This document shows positions 47,216-59,272 of a stretch of 64,000 bases of DNA, one piece after another. The notes below the pieces were generated by a model that searched no databases, was not told the DNA's origin, and worked only from the letters and a program-made list of their open reading frames with translations. Numbering within the stretch: position 1 is the stretch's first letter; each line of letters begins with the position of its first letter. Source of the DNA: Culex pipiens pallens (Eukaryota; Arthropoda; Insecta; Diptera; Culicidae); the NCBI RefSeq assembly GCF_016801865.2, contig NC_068938.1, positions 55,679,071 through 55,743,070 of the forward strand, in the 5' to 3' direction. The position numbers and the translations under genes were made by a program.

Positions 47216-49879
47216 GTATTGTATTTTAATACAAAAGAAACGAAGGAAATTTTAAAGTTATACCCAAAAGAAGCTGCTTTAAATTTTCTTTACTTCGGTA
47301 CATTTGATTTAAAATAAAATCAAGAATAAGTTTTGGTATTTTTTTAAAATTAAAATTTATTTGAAAAATTTAACCTCCTATTCCACATTTTGCACCGTGC
47401 ACGCACTACGGATCAGAAGATGTAATTTTGAGTCCCATGTATATAACATGTATATATAGATTTTTACTTTTAATTAATGATAAAATGAAATAAAAAGTCT
47501 GAACTCTTTTTTCCGTGTACTTATTTTATCCGAAAAGTCCTAATTATAACCTAAAACTTTGCCGAAGACACCAACTCGATCAAACAAATCCAGAAATCAC
47601 AAAAAATGCGAAATCGTAAAAAAAATTAAGGCAAACAGGGGCAGTGAAGAAACCATCGACGGAATGTGAAATCTTGAAACCGCAAAGGTCGACTCGACTT
47701 CAATTCCTGAAAACCTGATTCAATCCATAATCTTTTTTCAGTTCGATTCCAAGAAGAGAAATGGCTGTCATCATCAGCTTGACAATCAAAAAACAAACAT
47801 TTTGTCTGTACATTTTCATCATCAGTGTCAGCAACATTCGTTTATTTTCTTCAGTTTTTTTTTGTTTTCAGTTTTTGTGTTGGTTTTTTTTTTCATGACA
47901 TTCCATTTATTTTTATCCATTCTTTTTTTCACCTATTTAACTCTGTCACGCTTTCGCCGTCACATTCACGCTGACAGCGTCACTTGGCTGGCCGAGCCTG
48001 GGTGAGACGTGTTTATTCAATTGTCATTCATTAATTTTAATTAAATTTATGTTAATTTATTCCACCCGGGCAAAAGTGAGACCAACGGCGGACCCGGGTG
48101 TTGATTCATCTTCATTTTCGTATTTTTCACGTTGTTGCTGCTGCGCTCTTTTCTCTCTGTCAACTTTGTCACTTTTGACTGGTGTGGTGTTCCCCTGGAG
48201 AGGCCTTGCGAATTTTGCGCGAAACGCCAGTGCTGCCAACCTGATTCCCACTCGAACTAAAAACAGCAGCAGCAGCAACAACATGAACCGGATGTCTTCC
48301 CCGGGCCGGGTTGCCAGCTGGATGTGATTTGATTTGATTAAATTTTAATTCATTTTCCTGCTGCTGCTGCCATTTTCTCGTCTCGTTTTTTGGCGCAAAG
48401 TGCTCGGAAATACTCGCGGGAGCAGCTTTTCGTGTTTCTCCCTAATCGAAAATGTCTTCTGCGCTCACACTCACAGCCACACACACTTTCAAACACTCAA
48501 TTAGAAGTTGCTTCCGCTCATCAAGTTTTATATATTTTAACCTTGTTAATTATCTGTTTTTACACTCTTCAGTGTCGTCGAGTTCGCCTTCTATAGAGTT
48601 TCCGCCTAACTTTACTTTCTGTTTGATTTACTTCCACTTTAGTGATCAACTCATTATCAAGTTGATTTGCAAATTAGTTGGAATCCAAAGAAGATTTGTA
48701 AAATGAAAACTCGCTTTTTGAACGGGCTTCTTCGGGACTAATTACAACAAGATCATACAATTTGATGCATCTCAAACTTTGCTGAATCGAAAACTGAAAA
48801 TCACCCTTTTTCGTTGAACCTAATGTAACAGCTTTAAACTTTCCGTAATGTAGTTAAACGTGTTTTGACTGTACAAATTCGATACCTACCAATTGTCTAT
48901 CGGGATGTTACAAGTGTGACTTGAAATGAGTGGTTCTGTAAGTCCTAGGTTTTTTTTTATGACTTCTTACGATTTAGGTATTTACATGGGAACATCTTGG
49001 ATGTTATTAGCTACACTAATCCTACGTTTTTATAGGGAGGTTTTACTGAGGGATTCGTTGAGTGAAGATTGCAACCACACATTTTTACCATTTTATAACC
49101 AAACTCACGTATTTTTTCACATAATAATTCAACTTGAATTTAAATTAAATCGAAAATAACTTTAAAGCTAAATTAACAAAATAGTAGTAAGTTTTCCCAA
49201 AAAAATGCATTGTGATCTAAAAATTTCCAGAAGTTAATTTTTAATTTCTTCAAAACGATATCTACTCTTTCAATGTTTTATCAATTTCAATTCATGACTC
49301 ATACTTACAGACAGGGTTGCCAGATCTTCAGAACGCAGTGCTCATCTGAAAGGCCTTTTGATAACCCATACAACGATGGTACTTATGATGGATCCGGGCA
49401 TCATTTCGTTCAAAATATCTGAGTTTCAGCTTCAAAAAAGTGTCAAACAATCTCATAATTTTTGATCGGGTTGTAGATCATTAATCTTTTTAACTAATTG
49501 GTCTATCAACTAACTTTCTTCAAACATATTATTTGGTAGGTTTTGTTTCAATTTCTACCCTTTTAAAATGTTATGAATTAAGTCAGAATCTTTTTATCAT
49601 GATTATTAAAGTACTAAACAAACCGCACAAAAAAACACACCAAAAGGTGGTTGCACAATTGAATTGAAAATCTTTCAAATTTGCAGGGAAAAAAGTCCAT
49701 TAAAATGTATTCATTTCAAATTCATATTTTTAATTACACTGATAAGTCTGGTATATTTTTAATACCTACCTACCTACCTTCCTCTTTCAAATCATAAACA
49801 AACCAAACAAGAGCAAAAAGCAGCAGTTCAATCTGAAAAAAATTTAAGAAATTGTAAAAAAAATATTTGCAATGCCGTC
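47216..49879. other. Unassigned, partly unique sequence
   Basis: 47540-47590 is a short P1 relic (ACTTTGCCGAAGACACC). 47930-48480 is the most GC-rich part and includes short CTG/CAG tracts near 48135, 48262 and 48360. Overlapping frames show no convincing coding signature. The rest is AT-rich. Confidence 0.4.
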
Positions 49880-50400
49880 GTGAAATCACTTACTTTTCCT
49901 GTCATTCTTGAACGACGAAAAGCCTACTTTTCTGTACCAAAAATAACAGAATCCAACAGTCGAACTTTTCAAAATAAATGCTGAAAAGTTTTACTTTTCA
50001 GCACTTAAATGGATGCTGAGTAATACCTTTCAACTGTTTTTTTTTATATTTAAACGGTTAATTTGCAAAATACATGAACATTTGATTTATAATTCCACTC
50101 AAAGAGTGTTATTCGGAATTGCAAAAAAATGTTGTATGGAACTCGTTGCCAAACTTGTTTTTTACAGCACTCGTCGTATTAATCCAACTAGGAGAACCTC
50201 GTTGGATAATTGTTCAACTCGTGCTGAAAAAATCCTCTTTTTGCAACTTGTTGCATAAACTATTATTTTCAGCTCTCTTGGACGCAAATAAATAGTAGTT
50301 CATGCAACAAGTTGCAAAAAGAAGATTCTTTCAGCACGAGTTTTAACTTTATCCTACGAGGTTTCCCGAGAATTACCTAAAACTTTTCCCTTAAAAATTA
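49880..50400. repeat. GCTGAAAAG/GTTGCAAAA hairpin repeat, copy 2
   Basis: It has the same motif order as 46831. It is followed by an inverted second unit (CATGCAACAAGTTGCAAAAA at 50301), so the copy is itself an inverted pair. Confidence 0.75.
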
Positions 50401-50595
50401 GACAGTTTTAAATGAAAATATCTCGAAAATCACCACTGAGATTTAAATTTGCATCTTTTTAATCTTAAAACGGTCGTAACTTTTGATCCTTGAGTCCAAA
50501 TTGACTTGTAAAGAAATAAAAATGTTTGTTTTGAGAGCTCTAGAAGTGCCCTGATTGTTACTTTTCTCCAAAGTTTAACTCTGAATGTTTCCAAA

Positions 50596-50760
50596 GGGAG
50601 CGTTCTTTTATTACGTAACGCAGTTGGGGGAGAGGGGTGGTCTGATACCGTGTTACGCTTCATAAAAAAAATTAAAATTTGTATGGAAATTTTGTTACGA
50701 GAGAGGGGGAGGGGGTCTAAAAATCCGATTTTTTGCGTTACGTAATAAAAGAACGCTCCC
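50596..50760. mobile_element. 165-bp MITE, GGGAGCGTTC ends
   Basis: GGGAGCGTTCTTTTATTACG (continuing TAACGCA) is perfectly mirrored at 50734-50760. AAA lies on both sides and may be the target duplication. Purine-rich GGGGGAGAGGGG sits just inside each end. No ORF. Confidence 0.88.
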
Positions 50761-50812
50761 AAAATTGACAATGTTCGAAATCGGAAAAAAATTTGACGAT
50801 TTTGGAAACAAT

Positions 50813-51947
50813 TAGGGTATTTGTCGCTATTTTGGACCTAGTACCTATATTGAGCCTACCAAACTTAATTTGACGAAATTGTGCATTCCACCGTCAATTT
50901 GCAGAAAACTGCCAATGGAGTACCCGACGCGATTGGTAGTAAGCAATGTATTTCTTATGGAGCGAACTGTCAAACTACCATTCGAATCGGGTATTCCATT
51001 GGGAATGATACTTGCTGTCATTAGCTTCAGTTTGGTGGGCAAAAATAATTCACTATTTCCTTTTAAATAGGAAATAACGGAATAAACGTATCACTCGTCA
51101 ACTTTTTCGTGGAAAATTACTAGTTACCCATTAGATCCAAAATGTTCACCGCTTTTGCTTACCGCTTCTTGACACTCAGCGCCACGGCTTTCATCACTCG
51201 GCACACGAATGGAGCCTTCCCCCGAATTTTAAACTACCAGCAATATGTTTTTATTGGCGGTTAGCATTATCCCGTTTCAAAAAACAATCACTGAACTGCC
51301 ACCGAACAATTATATTATTAATCAAAGTTACTCTCTTAATTTCGGAGACGATGGTTGCTTTTTCAGTCCATTTGACGGTTTTACAAACTGTGACAGTGTG
51401 TGCGTGCCTTTCACATCTCAAAGTCCTTACTCGCGTAGTACGGGTTAATTAATTGGCTGCGCAGCAAATATTTAATTATGTTTAAAGCTCATAAATTAAT
51501 GAAATAAATTATGCTCATTCAATTTATGCACGTAATTTAACTGTTACTGGTTAAATCAATCATTCTAATGATAATTTGTGGCTTGAAACTGCACAACGAT
51601 TTAGCCTTTTTGGTGTCCGTACTTTTTGGGGTTGAACTGTACGTCACAAAAGTTCGCCACTTGCTTCGAGATTTCAACCAAACAGAAGGTAGGCCGAAAA
51701 TATGCACAAAGAAGGTCGTATGCTAGGAGCAATATGCTCAAAATAGGGGCAAAAAGTGTTTTACTTTTTCGTGCTTTTACAGCGACATAAGGTATTTTTA
51801 TCAAAATTTTGATAATGTACGAGCTTAAGCATTAAAAACCAACTTATTCATGTAAAACAAACTAGGTTGCCAATAGCAGCTTTTGAGAATACATCAAATT
51901 AAAAGTGCGCTCTGCTTAGTAGGCCCAAAATAGGGACAAATACCCTA
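50813..51947. mobile_element. TAGGGTATTTGTC inverted-repeat element, 1.1 kb
   Basis: TAGGGTATTTGTCGCTATTT and the reverse complement of the right end, TAGGGTATTTGTCCCTATTT, match at about 28 of 31 positions over the full repeat. TA at each border may be the duplication. The unrelated interior includes GC-richer DNA (50870-51430). No transposase-like frame; the interior could be captured or unique DNA. Confidence 0.75.
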
Positions 51948-52639
51948 AATGTTCATGAATTCGAAAAGGGTTACCGGATGTGCTTACAAGATTTCTATCC
52001 ATGTATAATTTGGTCGTAGAAGGCCTAGATTTCGATTTATAATTTTGGTGTCTTCGATAAAGTTGCTTGGATCGGAAAGCCCAACAAAAGCCCAGACAAA
52101 AAAATCCCAAAAATATTCCTGAAAAGTTGGAAAATCACCCTGATCGTGAATCCTATCCTAATTTTAACCAAACCAAATGTTGCCCCTTCTCATTTGCAAT
52201 AATTCTTCTGAAGACACCAAAGCTCCGAAACTTCCCCACTTTTTGGAAAAATCTATTTCCACTTAATTTAAACAAGATCTGGACCACCATGCGCACTGTA
52301 ATGTCCAAAAGAAACATATTTTTCTAACTGTTTGGGCCATGAGACTTCTGACCAATTTCGGGACAAGTAAAAGTTTCAACTATGAGCTTTTATATGGAAT
52401 GCTTGATCAATTTAAAAATTAAATTCTCATCTGTGTAGAAAGCACTGAATTATACATGTTTTTGATAAAAAATATGTTGAAACTTAATTTAAAATTTGCA
52501 AATAACAGCAAATGCAAATGAGTCTTCCAACAAAATTTAAAAATTAAAGTGCTTTTGAACTTATTTATAATTTTAGTTCATTTAGTTCATAATTTTTTTA
52601 GGCAATTGTTTTTGAAAATTTTTGTGTTATGGTTTTCTT
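51948..52639. other. AT-rich sequence with faint P1 traces
   Basis: TTTGGTGTCTTCGATAAAGTTGC near 52043 and TTCTGAAGACACCAAAGC near 52206 face each other like P1 arms, but divergence is high. Confidence 0.4.
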
Positions 52640-52890
52640 AAAATCACTAGTATCGAAAAGTAACATTTTTCACTTTTTTTTTGTTTTGAGCGGTGAATTT
52701 ACTTACCACATCGATGTTTGACATAAAATTTTATTCAAAAAGTTGTTTTTCGTGATTGCAAAAAAAAGTTGTTAGCAACTCGATGCAAAACTTGACTTCT
52801 TCAGTAATCGTCTTATTTATCGTTGGATAAATGTACGACTCGTGCTGAAAAAATCTGCTTTTTGCAAGTTTTTGCATAAACTACTTTTCG
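52640..52890. repeat. GTTGCAAAA hairpin repeat, copy 3
   Basis: AACTCGATGCAAAACTTGAC and TACGACTCGTGCTGAAAAAA in the same order as copies 1 and 2. More diverged. Confidence 0.65.
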
Positions 52891-55800
52891 ATCGTGTGAC
52901 AAAAGTTGTTTTGTTGACAATGTTTTTTTTTTTTTTTTTTTTTGTAACAAGAAAACCTTCTTTTTTCTCAAATTCATAAAATGGGCAAAACGATTTAAAA
53001 TTTCTTTTCTAGAACTAAAAAATAATCAAATATTCCAAATGTTAGCAGTTACGGAAATTGCTTTCCGCATAATTGATCGACGCCACCAACATCGTCAGCA
53101 CAGCCGACAACAGTAACCCAAACTGCGAACAAAGCTAAACTTCGTTTACCTCGCCGCGATTAAAGCAAGTAGCTCGATTATTGCTCAGTAAGCAAAACCT
53201 CAGTACCTCGCGTGTGAGGGCCTGGGGGACTTTTCGATCACAATAAAATCAGAAAGTTTTGGACAGTCAAACTCAACACTTTGGAGTAATTAATTAAGAG
53301 AAAACCACCCTTTCATAATGGACATTTTATAACTTAGCTATGTTTGCGCAATTTGTTTTTTTTTTGTGTAACAAATGCTATACCTCACAATTTTGCCGAA
53401 AAGAAAAAAAAACCGAAAAAAAATGTCTTTTCAAGTTAAAGAAGTTAGAAGATTTTAGTAGCATTTATGTATGGCTTTCCCTCAAATTTGTATGATTAAT
53501 TGACGAAATGTCTTCTTGAGGCATACCAAACGTGTATGCAAAGTTTGAGGGAAAAAAACAATACGGTTATGAACCATGTAACCCAATTCCAGAGAATTGC
53601 TCTTCAAAAAACTTTTCGCAATTTGCTTTCAAAATATTATGTTTCCGGCAACCAGGCTCATGATTTCCAAATAAATGACTCAATCAACTTTCAAAACTTT
53701 TAACAGAAACTCGGCAAAATGTTATTTCGAATTGTATTCCCATGCTCCCAAAACTCAAATCGTCATTATAAATTGCTCAACGAGGTAAAACATTTCGGAT
53801 TCGGTGAACCGGACGATCAAACGTGTTATTTCGTTCCACAATCGTATTGAAAACGTTTTCCAGGTTTTCGTGTCATATTGTGAAGGTGGGTGGTTTTTGA
53901 ATTTTCATCAGCAGTAACAGTAACGTAGGAAACATCAATTAGTTAAATGTTTTTCCCTACGGTGAAGGTTTTCCGGAAAGTTTCCAACCTGAATCGGTAT
54001 CGGTGAATGTTGTTGTTTTTTTTTCTCCTTTCAATAAACGAGCTTTTTTCCGTAAGGACTATCATAAATTCATGGGACAGGCTGTATCACATTCACACGC
54101 GCACATACATACGCTTGATGCCGGTATTTAATTAATGTTACGCAAATAGAGCCTACTCCGGAACAAAACAACTGTGATTTATTGCAGAACATTTGGGTGG
54201 GGTGGTTGTGAAGTTTCTAAATAAATTGTATATTAATAACAATTCAACTCAAAATTTAAAGACATTTATCCAATAAGAATAATTTTGAATTATCATGATA
54301 TATTTTCATAAACATATTAAAAATAGGCTGATTTAAGAATTGAAAACATGGTTTTCATAAACGAATTATAATCAAATTAAAAAAGTTGACAACAAATAGT
54401 AGTTATGTGTCAATTTAAATATTTAAAAAGAAAACTTTCGATAAACCCAGGAGGAAACCCTGGTCTGAACCTTTGTAGAAATTGTCTTCGAGCACAAAAT
54501 ATGCATATCAGGGACACATACCAAACTATACACACACACACATACACTCATGCTCTAGTACAGAACAAACAACCACTCGAATCCCCCCTCCCTGTATACG
54601 GTTGCAATCTTCAGCCAAATTTGGGGTCCCCCATTTTTCTTCTTTGGAGAAGCTTGAGAAGATTTCCAACCTCCTCCCCCTCCAACTTTTCGTTAAGAGA
54701 TGGCTCCTTCAAGACAGAGAAACGTGCCACTCTGGGACGAACCTCACTCTACTCTGTCTGCATCCAAATTCATTATACAGATATACATTTATCAAAAAAG
54801 GGAGATAAAAAGGACTCGGACAGGAATAATTTTTCATTTGCTTGATCTGCTTTTTGTACATTAGTTTTTTCTGCTTCTTGCTTCTTTCGTCAGAAACATT
54901 TTCTTTTCCTCGAGTTCCTCGCAGCACTTTGAAACGATTCCTGGGCTTCGTTTTGCACACAACTATAGTTTTTCATCTTCCCCATAACTTTTCCACTTTT
55001 CATCGGCGCTAAAGACAGGAACAAAATGTCTGCCGTTGCTTGTTGTTTTATGCATCAACGGGACGGGGATTTTCCTGGAGCTTTCCTTTCCGGTGTATTT
55101 TCTCTTCACTTTTTTTTAAGCCCTCCAGCCAAGTTGGTCTTAATGCCTTTTTAAAACGAGCTTATTCCTTCCTGTGTTTTATTTTGCTGTTTTTGTTGCA
55201 CTTTTTCTGAAGAGAATTTATTTACACAATTTCTTGCCTTTATTGCACTCCTCTCGGCGCGCACACACAGTAGCGAGCAAAGGCATTTTCCGGAGGTCGG
55301 GAAAAACGAGGGTGAGAAAATAAAACTTTCATAAAATAGCAAGCGAGCTTTCAATATGCAGGCGGGATGCTGTTGTGCTCGGGAGGCGTGCTCCAACATG
55401 CCGACAGCTGTCGATGCCTTCGGTGAAGGATCTTGAATATTTGTTTTGTTTAACTTGTTGAGTGGAAAAGGGATTCTAAAACACAATAGCTTTAAGTATC
55501 TCCATGACCAGTTAGTTTCCAAAAAAGTTTCTTAAGTTATATCATCAAACTCGGAACACAATTTCGTTTAACTGAACATTAATTGAAAATAATCGATTTC
55601 AGAAATATTTAAGTTTGGTGGCAACTCATCGTTGTCTATTTTACATCCGATTTGGGATAAAATTATGATCACTTGAAAAATGGTTTACCAATCTAAACAT
55701 GACCTCTTATTCATCTAGCGAATTGGGAAAAAAACTAAACCAAAATAATTGAAAATGCTACCGTCAGTATGGGTGAGATTGGGCCAAAGTGATTTTTTTT

Positions 55801-56734
55801 ACGGATTTTACCATTTCTCAGATTATTCTCAATGAAACTCAATTCTGTGTAGGGGACATCTTAAGATGACTTAGCTGAAAAAATCTCGTTCCTAGAACAA
55901 ATCCTGTCATTTCAGCAGCTGTCTAAAGTTGAGGTACGTTTTCGGCCAAACATGACATCTCAAATCAAATGTTAAATATTGTTGTTGGAATTGCTCGAAA
56001 AGTACCCAAATGTTTGAAAATCTCTTCTTCAAACATTTTAGCATGTCAATACGATCCCCTCGAACAAGAAACATTGTTGGATAACTTGTTTTGACCCTAT
56101 CTTTGTATTTGAGTATCATTATTGTCAGCCGCTCTAAGGGCCGAGATTGGGTAAATTTTTAATCGATTGGCATTTAAGGTAGAGTTCATCAAATTCCACC
56201 ATATTTTGGGAAAATGTTAGTGAACTAAGATTTTCGATGTTACCTAAATTGTTTTTGATTTTAATAAAAAAAAAATGTTCAAGGTCACTAAAATATTCCA
56301 AAGTTTAACTGTTTAACAGTTTGCAAACTAAAAATCACATAATTCCGTTGAAGCTCACAAAAATTTGGAACTTCAGTTCATTATTTTTCATCGTTCATTG
56401 ATGAACAGTAAAGTTTTTGTTCATTTTGACATTTCCGATTTCTCAAATACCATTTTCGAAAAACAATCTGTTTCGCAGAAAATAAATGAATTGCATTCGT
56501 TTTTTCGAAGCTGACTTTTTCATTTAAAATTTTGCTTTTAATTAAAGGAAATAATCATGAAATAAAACAGTTGAAATAATATTTTTGGAAGTTTGAGAAT
56601 TCCAAGTAAAATTTATTTTAACTTTTCAAATTACTAAATTATTTTCATGGCAAGTAAAATTTTAACCAGCGTTAAACTTAAAAAAGTAAATTTTAATCTT
56701 ATCTTTAAATCAAGTTTTAGGATTTTCGTTTTTT
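52891..56734. other. Long unassigned, partly unique stretch
   Basis: 53040-53230, 53740-54180 and 54440-55450 are GC-richer than the flanks. There is a T-run at 52924-52943 and an ACACACACACATACACTC tract near 54530. 53480-53600 is a P1-like relic (TTCTTGAGGCATACCAAACG). The best frames (54405-54845, 55151-55522) have no recognisable domain or splice context, so I call no gene. 55770-56160 has two GAGATTGGG words of unknown meaning. Confidence 0.35.
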
Positions 56735-57834
56735 AGTACTTTTTAATCTGCCTTTTTGGGTGTTCTCAGTATGTAAAAAATCATAAATTAGTATCTTTTG
56801 AAGAATTTTTCGATCGATTTGGTGTCTTCGGCAAAGTTGTCGGTATGGATGGAACTACTGTAATAAATAATTTCCAAAATAAACTTTTTTATACTTTTTT
56901 TTGGGTCAATTTAATTTTTACGTAATTTTTGAAGTGAAATCAATTTTTTAATCAAAAAGTACTAAACAAAAATCTTTGTAAAGTGCACGCACCGTAAACA
57001 AGTTATTATCATGTTTAGGTAACTTTTTTTGAAAAAACGGTGTTTTTAATTCTTTTTGATGGGCCATGTTAAACCATTTAAAACAATAATATTTTGGATA
57101 AGCTTAGGAAATTTCTTACATTTTTTTACAACATTCTTGGTACGGCCTTTGTTTGCTGAGATACGGCCATGCAAAGATTACAAAAATAAACAGAAAAAAT
57201 TAGATTTCCTCATAGTTGTCAAACTTGCCTTCTTGTTTAGATCACCGATGTCTATGGGCCTATTTGTCCGATTTTCAATGCTAAAAACTTAAAATTCTAG
57301 ATTTTTGTTATTTAAAATTTTCAAATCTGGCTCAATTTTTAAAAATGTCCAAAACGAGTGTTTTGAATAAAATCTTGATTACAACATTTTTTAAAAATAT
57401 TTTTAATGAAAAGAGAAGAAAATTTCACAAAAATGGCATCTTTTCAACACTAAAAGTCGGACCATTAGTTCCCAAAATATCTGAGATAAAAAAAAGAGGG
57501 TTTATTGGGCAACTCTGAGAAAATCTAATTTTCCGGTTGTTATTCCTGCATGAAAATAACTGAACAAAAATAGGCTTTTTTTAAATGCATTTTTGTCAAC
57601 TCAAAATATATTAAAAGTTTTTTTTTAAATCATTTTTAATACAAAAAACGAAAACACAAAATCGATCCAAAATATATTTTTTTTAATTTTCAAATACCAT
57701 TTTTGTAAGCCAAATTTGTATGGAAAATAATTTTGACAAACTGAAGATGCAAAATGGCTTCTTTGGGCAAACGAAAGGGACTCAAAAAGTTTCAGCGAGA
57801 TTAAAAAAAAGCTCATTTTGTAGAGAATTGCTCT
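56735..57834. repeat. Palindromic family P1/P2, diverged copy
   Basis: TCGATCGATTTGGTGTCTTC (56810), GCTGAGATACGGCCATGCAA, then the inward-facing GCCAAATTTGTATGGAAAA (57711) and GATGCAAAATGGCTTCTTTG, ending GAGAATTGCTCT. The arms are recognisable but much eroded. Confidence 0.75.
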
Positions 57835-58163
57835 GATCTAATCTAACCTTGGTTAGAAAACATAACTCAAACATCATAAACATTGATTATTCATACTCGT
57901 GTTTACGAAAAACAAAGGATTCTTTGAAAAATGTCTTAAAAAAAGACCAACAACTTTTAAAATATTACAATTTTATCTGATTTATGATCTGTTCCTATCA
58001 GATTTTAAAACTTTGTTATATTTCCTGGGCACATTTTCAAGCGAATTTTTTTTTCGTATTTGGCCTAACATCACAATTTTTTTAAAATAATCAAGTTGTT
58101 GAAGTTTATTTTTTACTTAAATTTCACATCATTTCATTGTTTAAAATACACCCAAAACTGGGC

Positions 58164-58358
58164 TTGGACCGAGCCACGTAGTCTAGTGGTAACGCTTCCG
58201 CCTAGTAAGCGGTAGATCGGGGTTCAAATCCCGGCTCGGACCAACACAACTGGTGATCGTTTCTCTTCTAGATTCGATTGCTTAGTATAGGGAAGGTAGT
58301 GTATCGTCACAAACTGGACCTTATCACGACACCTTAGGAAGGTGACCTATGGAATGTT
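58164..58358 (+). mobile_element. tRNA-derived SINE with 17-bp target duplication
   Basis: The direct repeat TACACCCARAACTGGGC flanks the insert (58147-58163 and 58358-58374, 16 of 17). The head (58167-58242) is tRNA-like: A-box TAGTCTAGTGG at 58179-58189, perfect B-box GGTTCAAATCC at 58221-58231, and acceptor pairing 6 of 7. The anticodon stem CCGC/GCGG surrounds a 7-nt loop with AGT (Thr-like). About 115 bp of unrelated body follows. It has inserted precisely at the outer terminus of the fold-back element. Confidence 0.82.
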
Positions 58359-58480
58359 ACACCCAGAACTGGGCATCGGCATACGAGAGGATAACGACTG
58401 TGTGCGGACGGAGAGGATAATTCGCGAAATTACCGAGAGGACTTTACTCATGGGTTCATCTTCAAAAATGTTCATCTATC

Positions 58481-58489
58481 AAAAAAAAA
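58481..58489 (-). terminator. Pol III T-run terminator, left arm
   Basis: Nine A on the plus strand are nine T on the minus strand, one base after the end of the tRNA-like unit. Confidence 0.6.
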
Positions 58490-58490
58490 T

Positions 58491-58563
58491 TACCGGTACC
58501 CAGACTCGAACCCAAGGACTTTGGCTTATTGAACCGTGCCTTTGCCGTATGGGCCACCATGGT
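58491..58563 (-). ncRNA. tRNA-like Pol III unit, left arm
   Basis: Minus-strand copy of the unit at 59042. It has the same A-box TGGCCCATACGG and a B-box GGTTCGAGTCT, followed by a run of nine T on the minus strand. The acceptor and T-stem pair worse than in the right arm, so this is tRNA-derived rather than a working tRNA. Confidence 0.6.
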
Positions 58564-59041
58564 TCGGTGACTAAGTGGCGGTCATTTGTCCATATAAGCC
58601 ACTCAATAGGATGAACTGTTCCAATGAACGAATGAACACGCGAGAGGACTTTACTCTCGCAAAATAGCACTTTCCTCACGTTTCTTTTCGTGAGGACTAT
58701 CCCCTCGGTCTTTAACTTTGGGTGTACTTCACCTTATTATAAAAATAACAAGGTAAAGTGTAATGAATAATTCGATAAGTTTTGCGAAAAACAGAAAAAT
58801 CCTCAAATGAGAAATGGTAAAGAGTTTTAACTGTTCAGAGATGGAAAGATAATATTTAACCTTAAATTTCTACCAAGATACACTCAAAGTTAAATAACGA
58901 GGGGATAGTCTTCCCGAATAGAAACGTGAGGAAAGTACTATTTCGCGAGAGTAAAGACCTCTCGCGTGTTCATTCGTTCATTGAAACAGTTCATCCTTTT
59001 GAGTGGCTTATATGGATAAATGACCGCCACTTAGTCACCGA

Positions 59042-59114
59042 ACCATGGTGGCCCATACGGCAAAGGCACGGTTCAATATGCCGAAGGTCTTGGGTTCGAG
59101 TCTCGGTACTGGTA
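59042..59114 (+). ncRNA. tRNA-like Pol III unit, right arm
   Basis: A-box TGGCCCATACGG at 59049-59060 and B-box GGTTCGAGTCT at 59093-59103 are correctly spaced. The T-loop TTCGAGT is canonical with a wobble-rich stem. The acceptor pairs 4 Watson-Crick plus 1 wobble of 7 (ACCATGG with TACTGGT). The anticodon arm is irregular (CGGT/GCCG, loop TCAATAT), so no isotype is assigned. A nine-T terminator follows at once, so a short Pol III transcript of about 75-85 nt is plausible. Confidence 0.65.
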
Positions 59115-59115
59115 C

Positions 59116-59124
59116 TTTTTTTTT
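59116..59124 (+). terminator. Pol III T-run terminator, right arm
   Basis: Nine T, one base after the tRNA-like unit. Confidence 0.62.
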
Positions 59125-59272
59125 GATACATGAACTTTTTTGGAAAATGAGCCAATGAGTAAAGTAATCTCGGTAATTTCGGGATTTATCCTCTCCGTCC
59201 GCACACAGTACCATTTTACTACCGAATCGTGCTCTTTATCCTATCGTATGCCATTGCCCAGTTCTGGGAGTA

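Larger units (their letters stand above)
58359..59272. mobile_element. Fold-back element with divergent Pol III units
   Basis: The left arm (58359 to about 58730) and right arm (about 58876-59272) are reverse complements over about 370-390 bp at high identity. CGAACCATGGTGGCCCATAC reads the same way outward in both. The right arm has an extra stretch of about 22-34 bp near 59200-59235. The termini are CCCAGAACTGGGCA and TGCCCAGTTCTGGG. The spacer of about 145 bp holds a small hairpin (58726-58762). Each arm holds a tRNA-like unit reading outward. Confidence 0.85.

Noticed and set aside
54405..54845. Frame of 146 codons in a GC-richer region
   Set aside because: No domain, no splice context and a competing open frame on the same strand. 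Not separable from chance.
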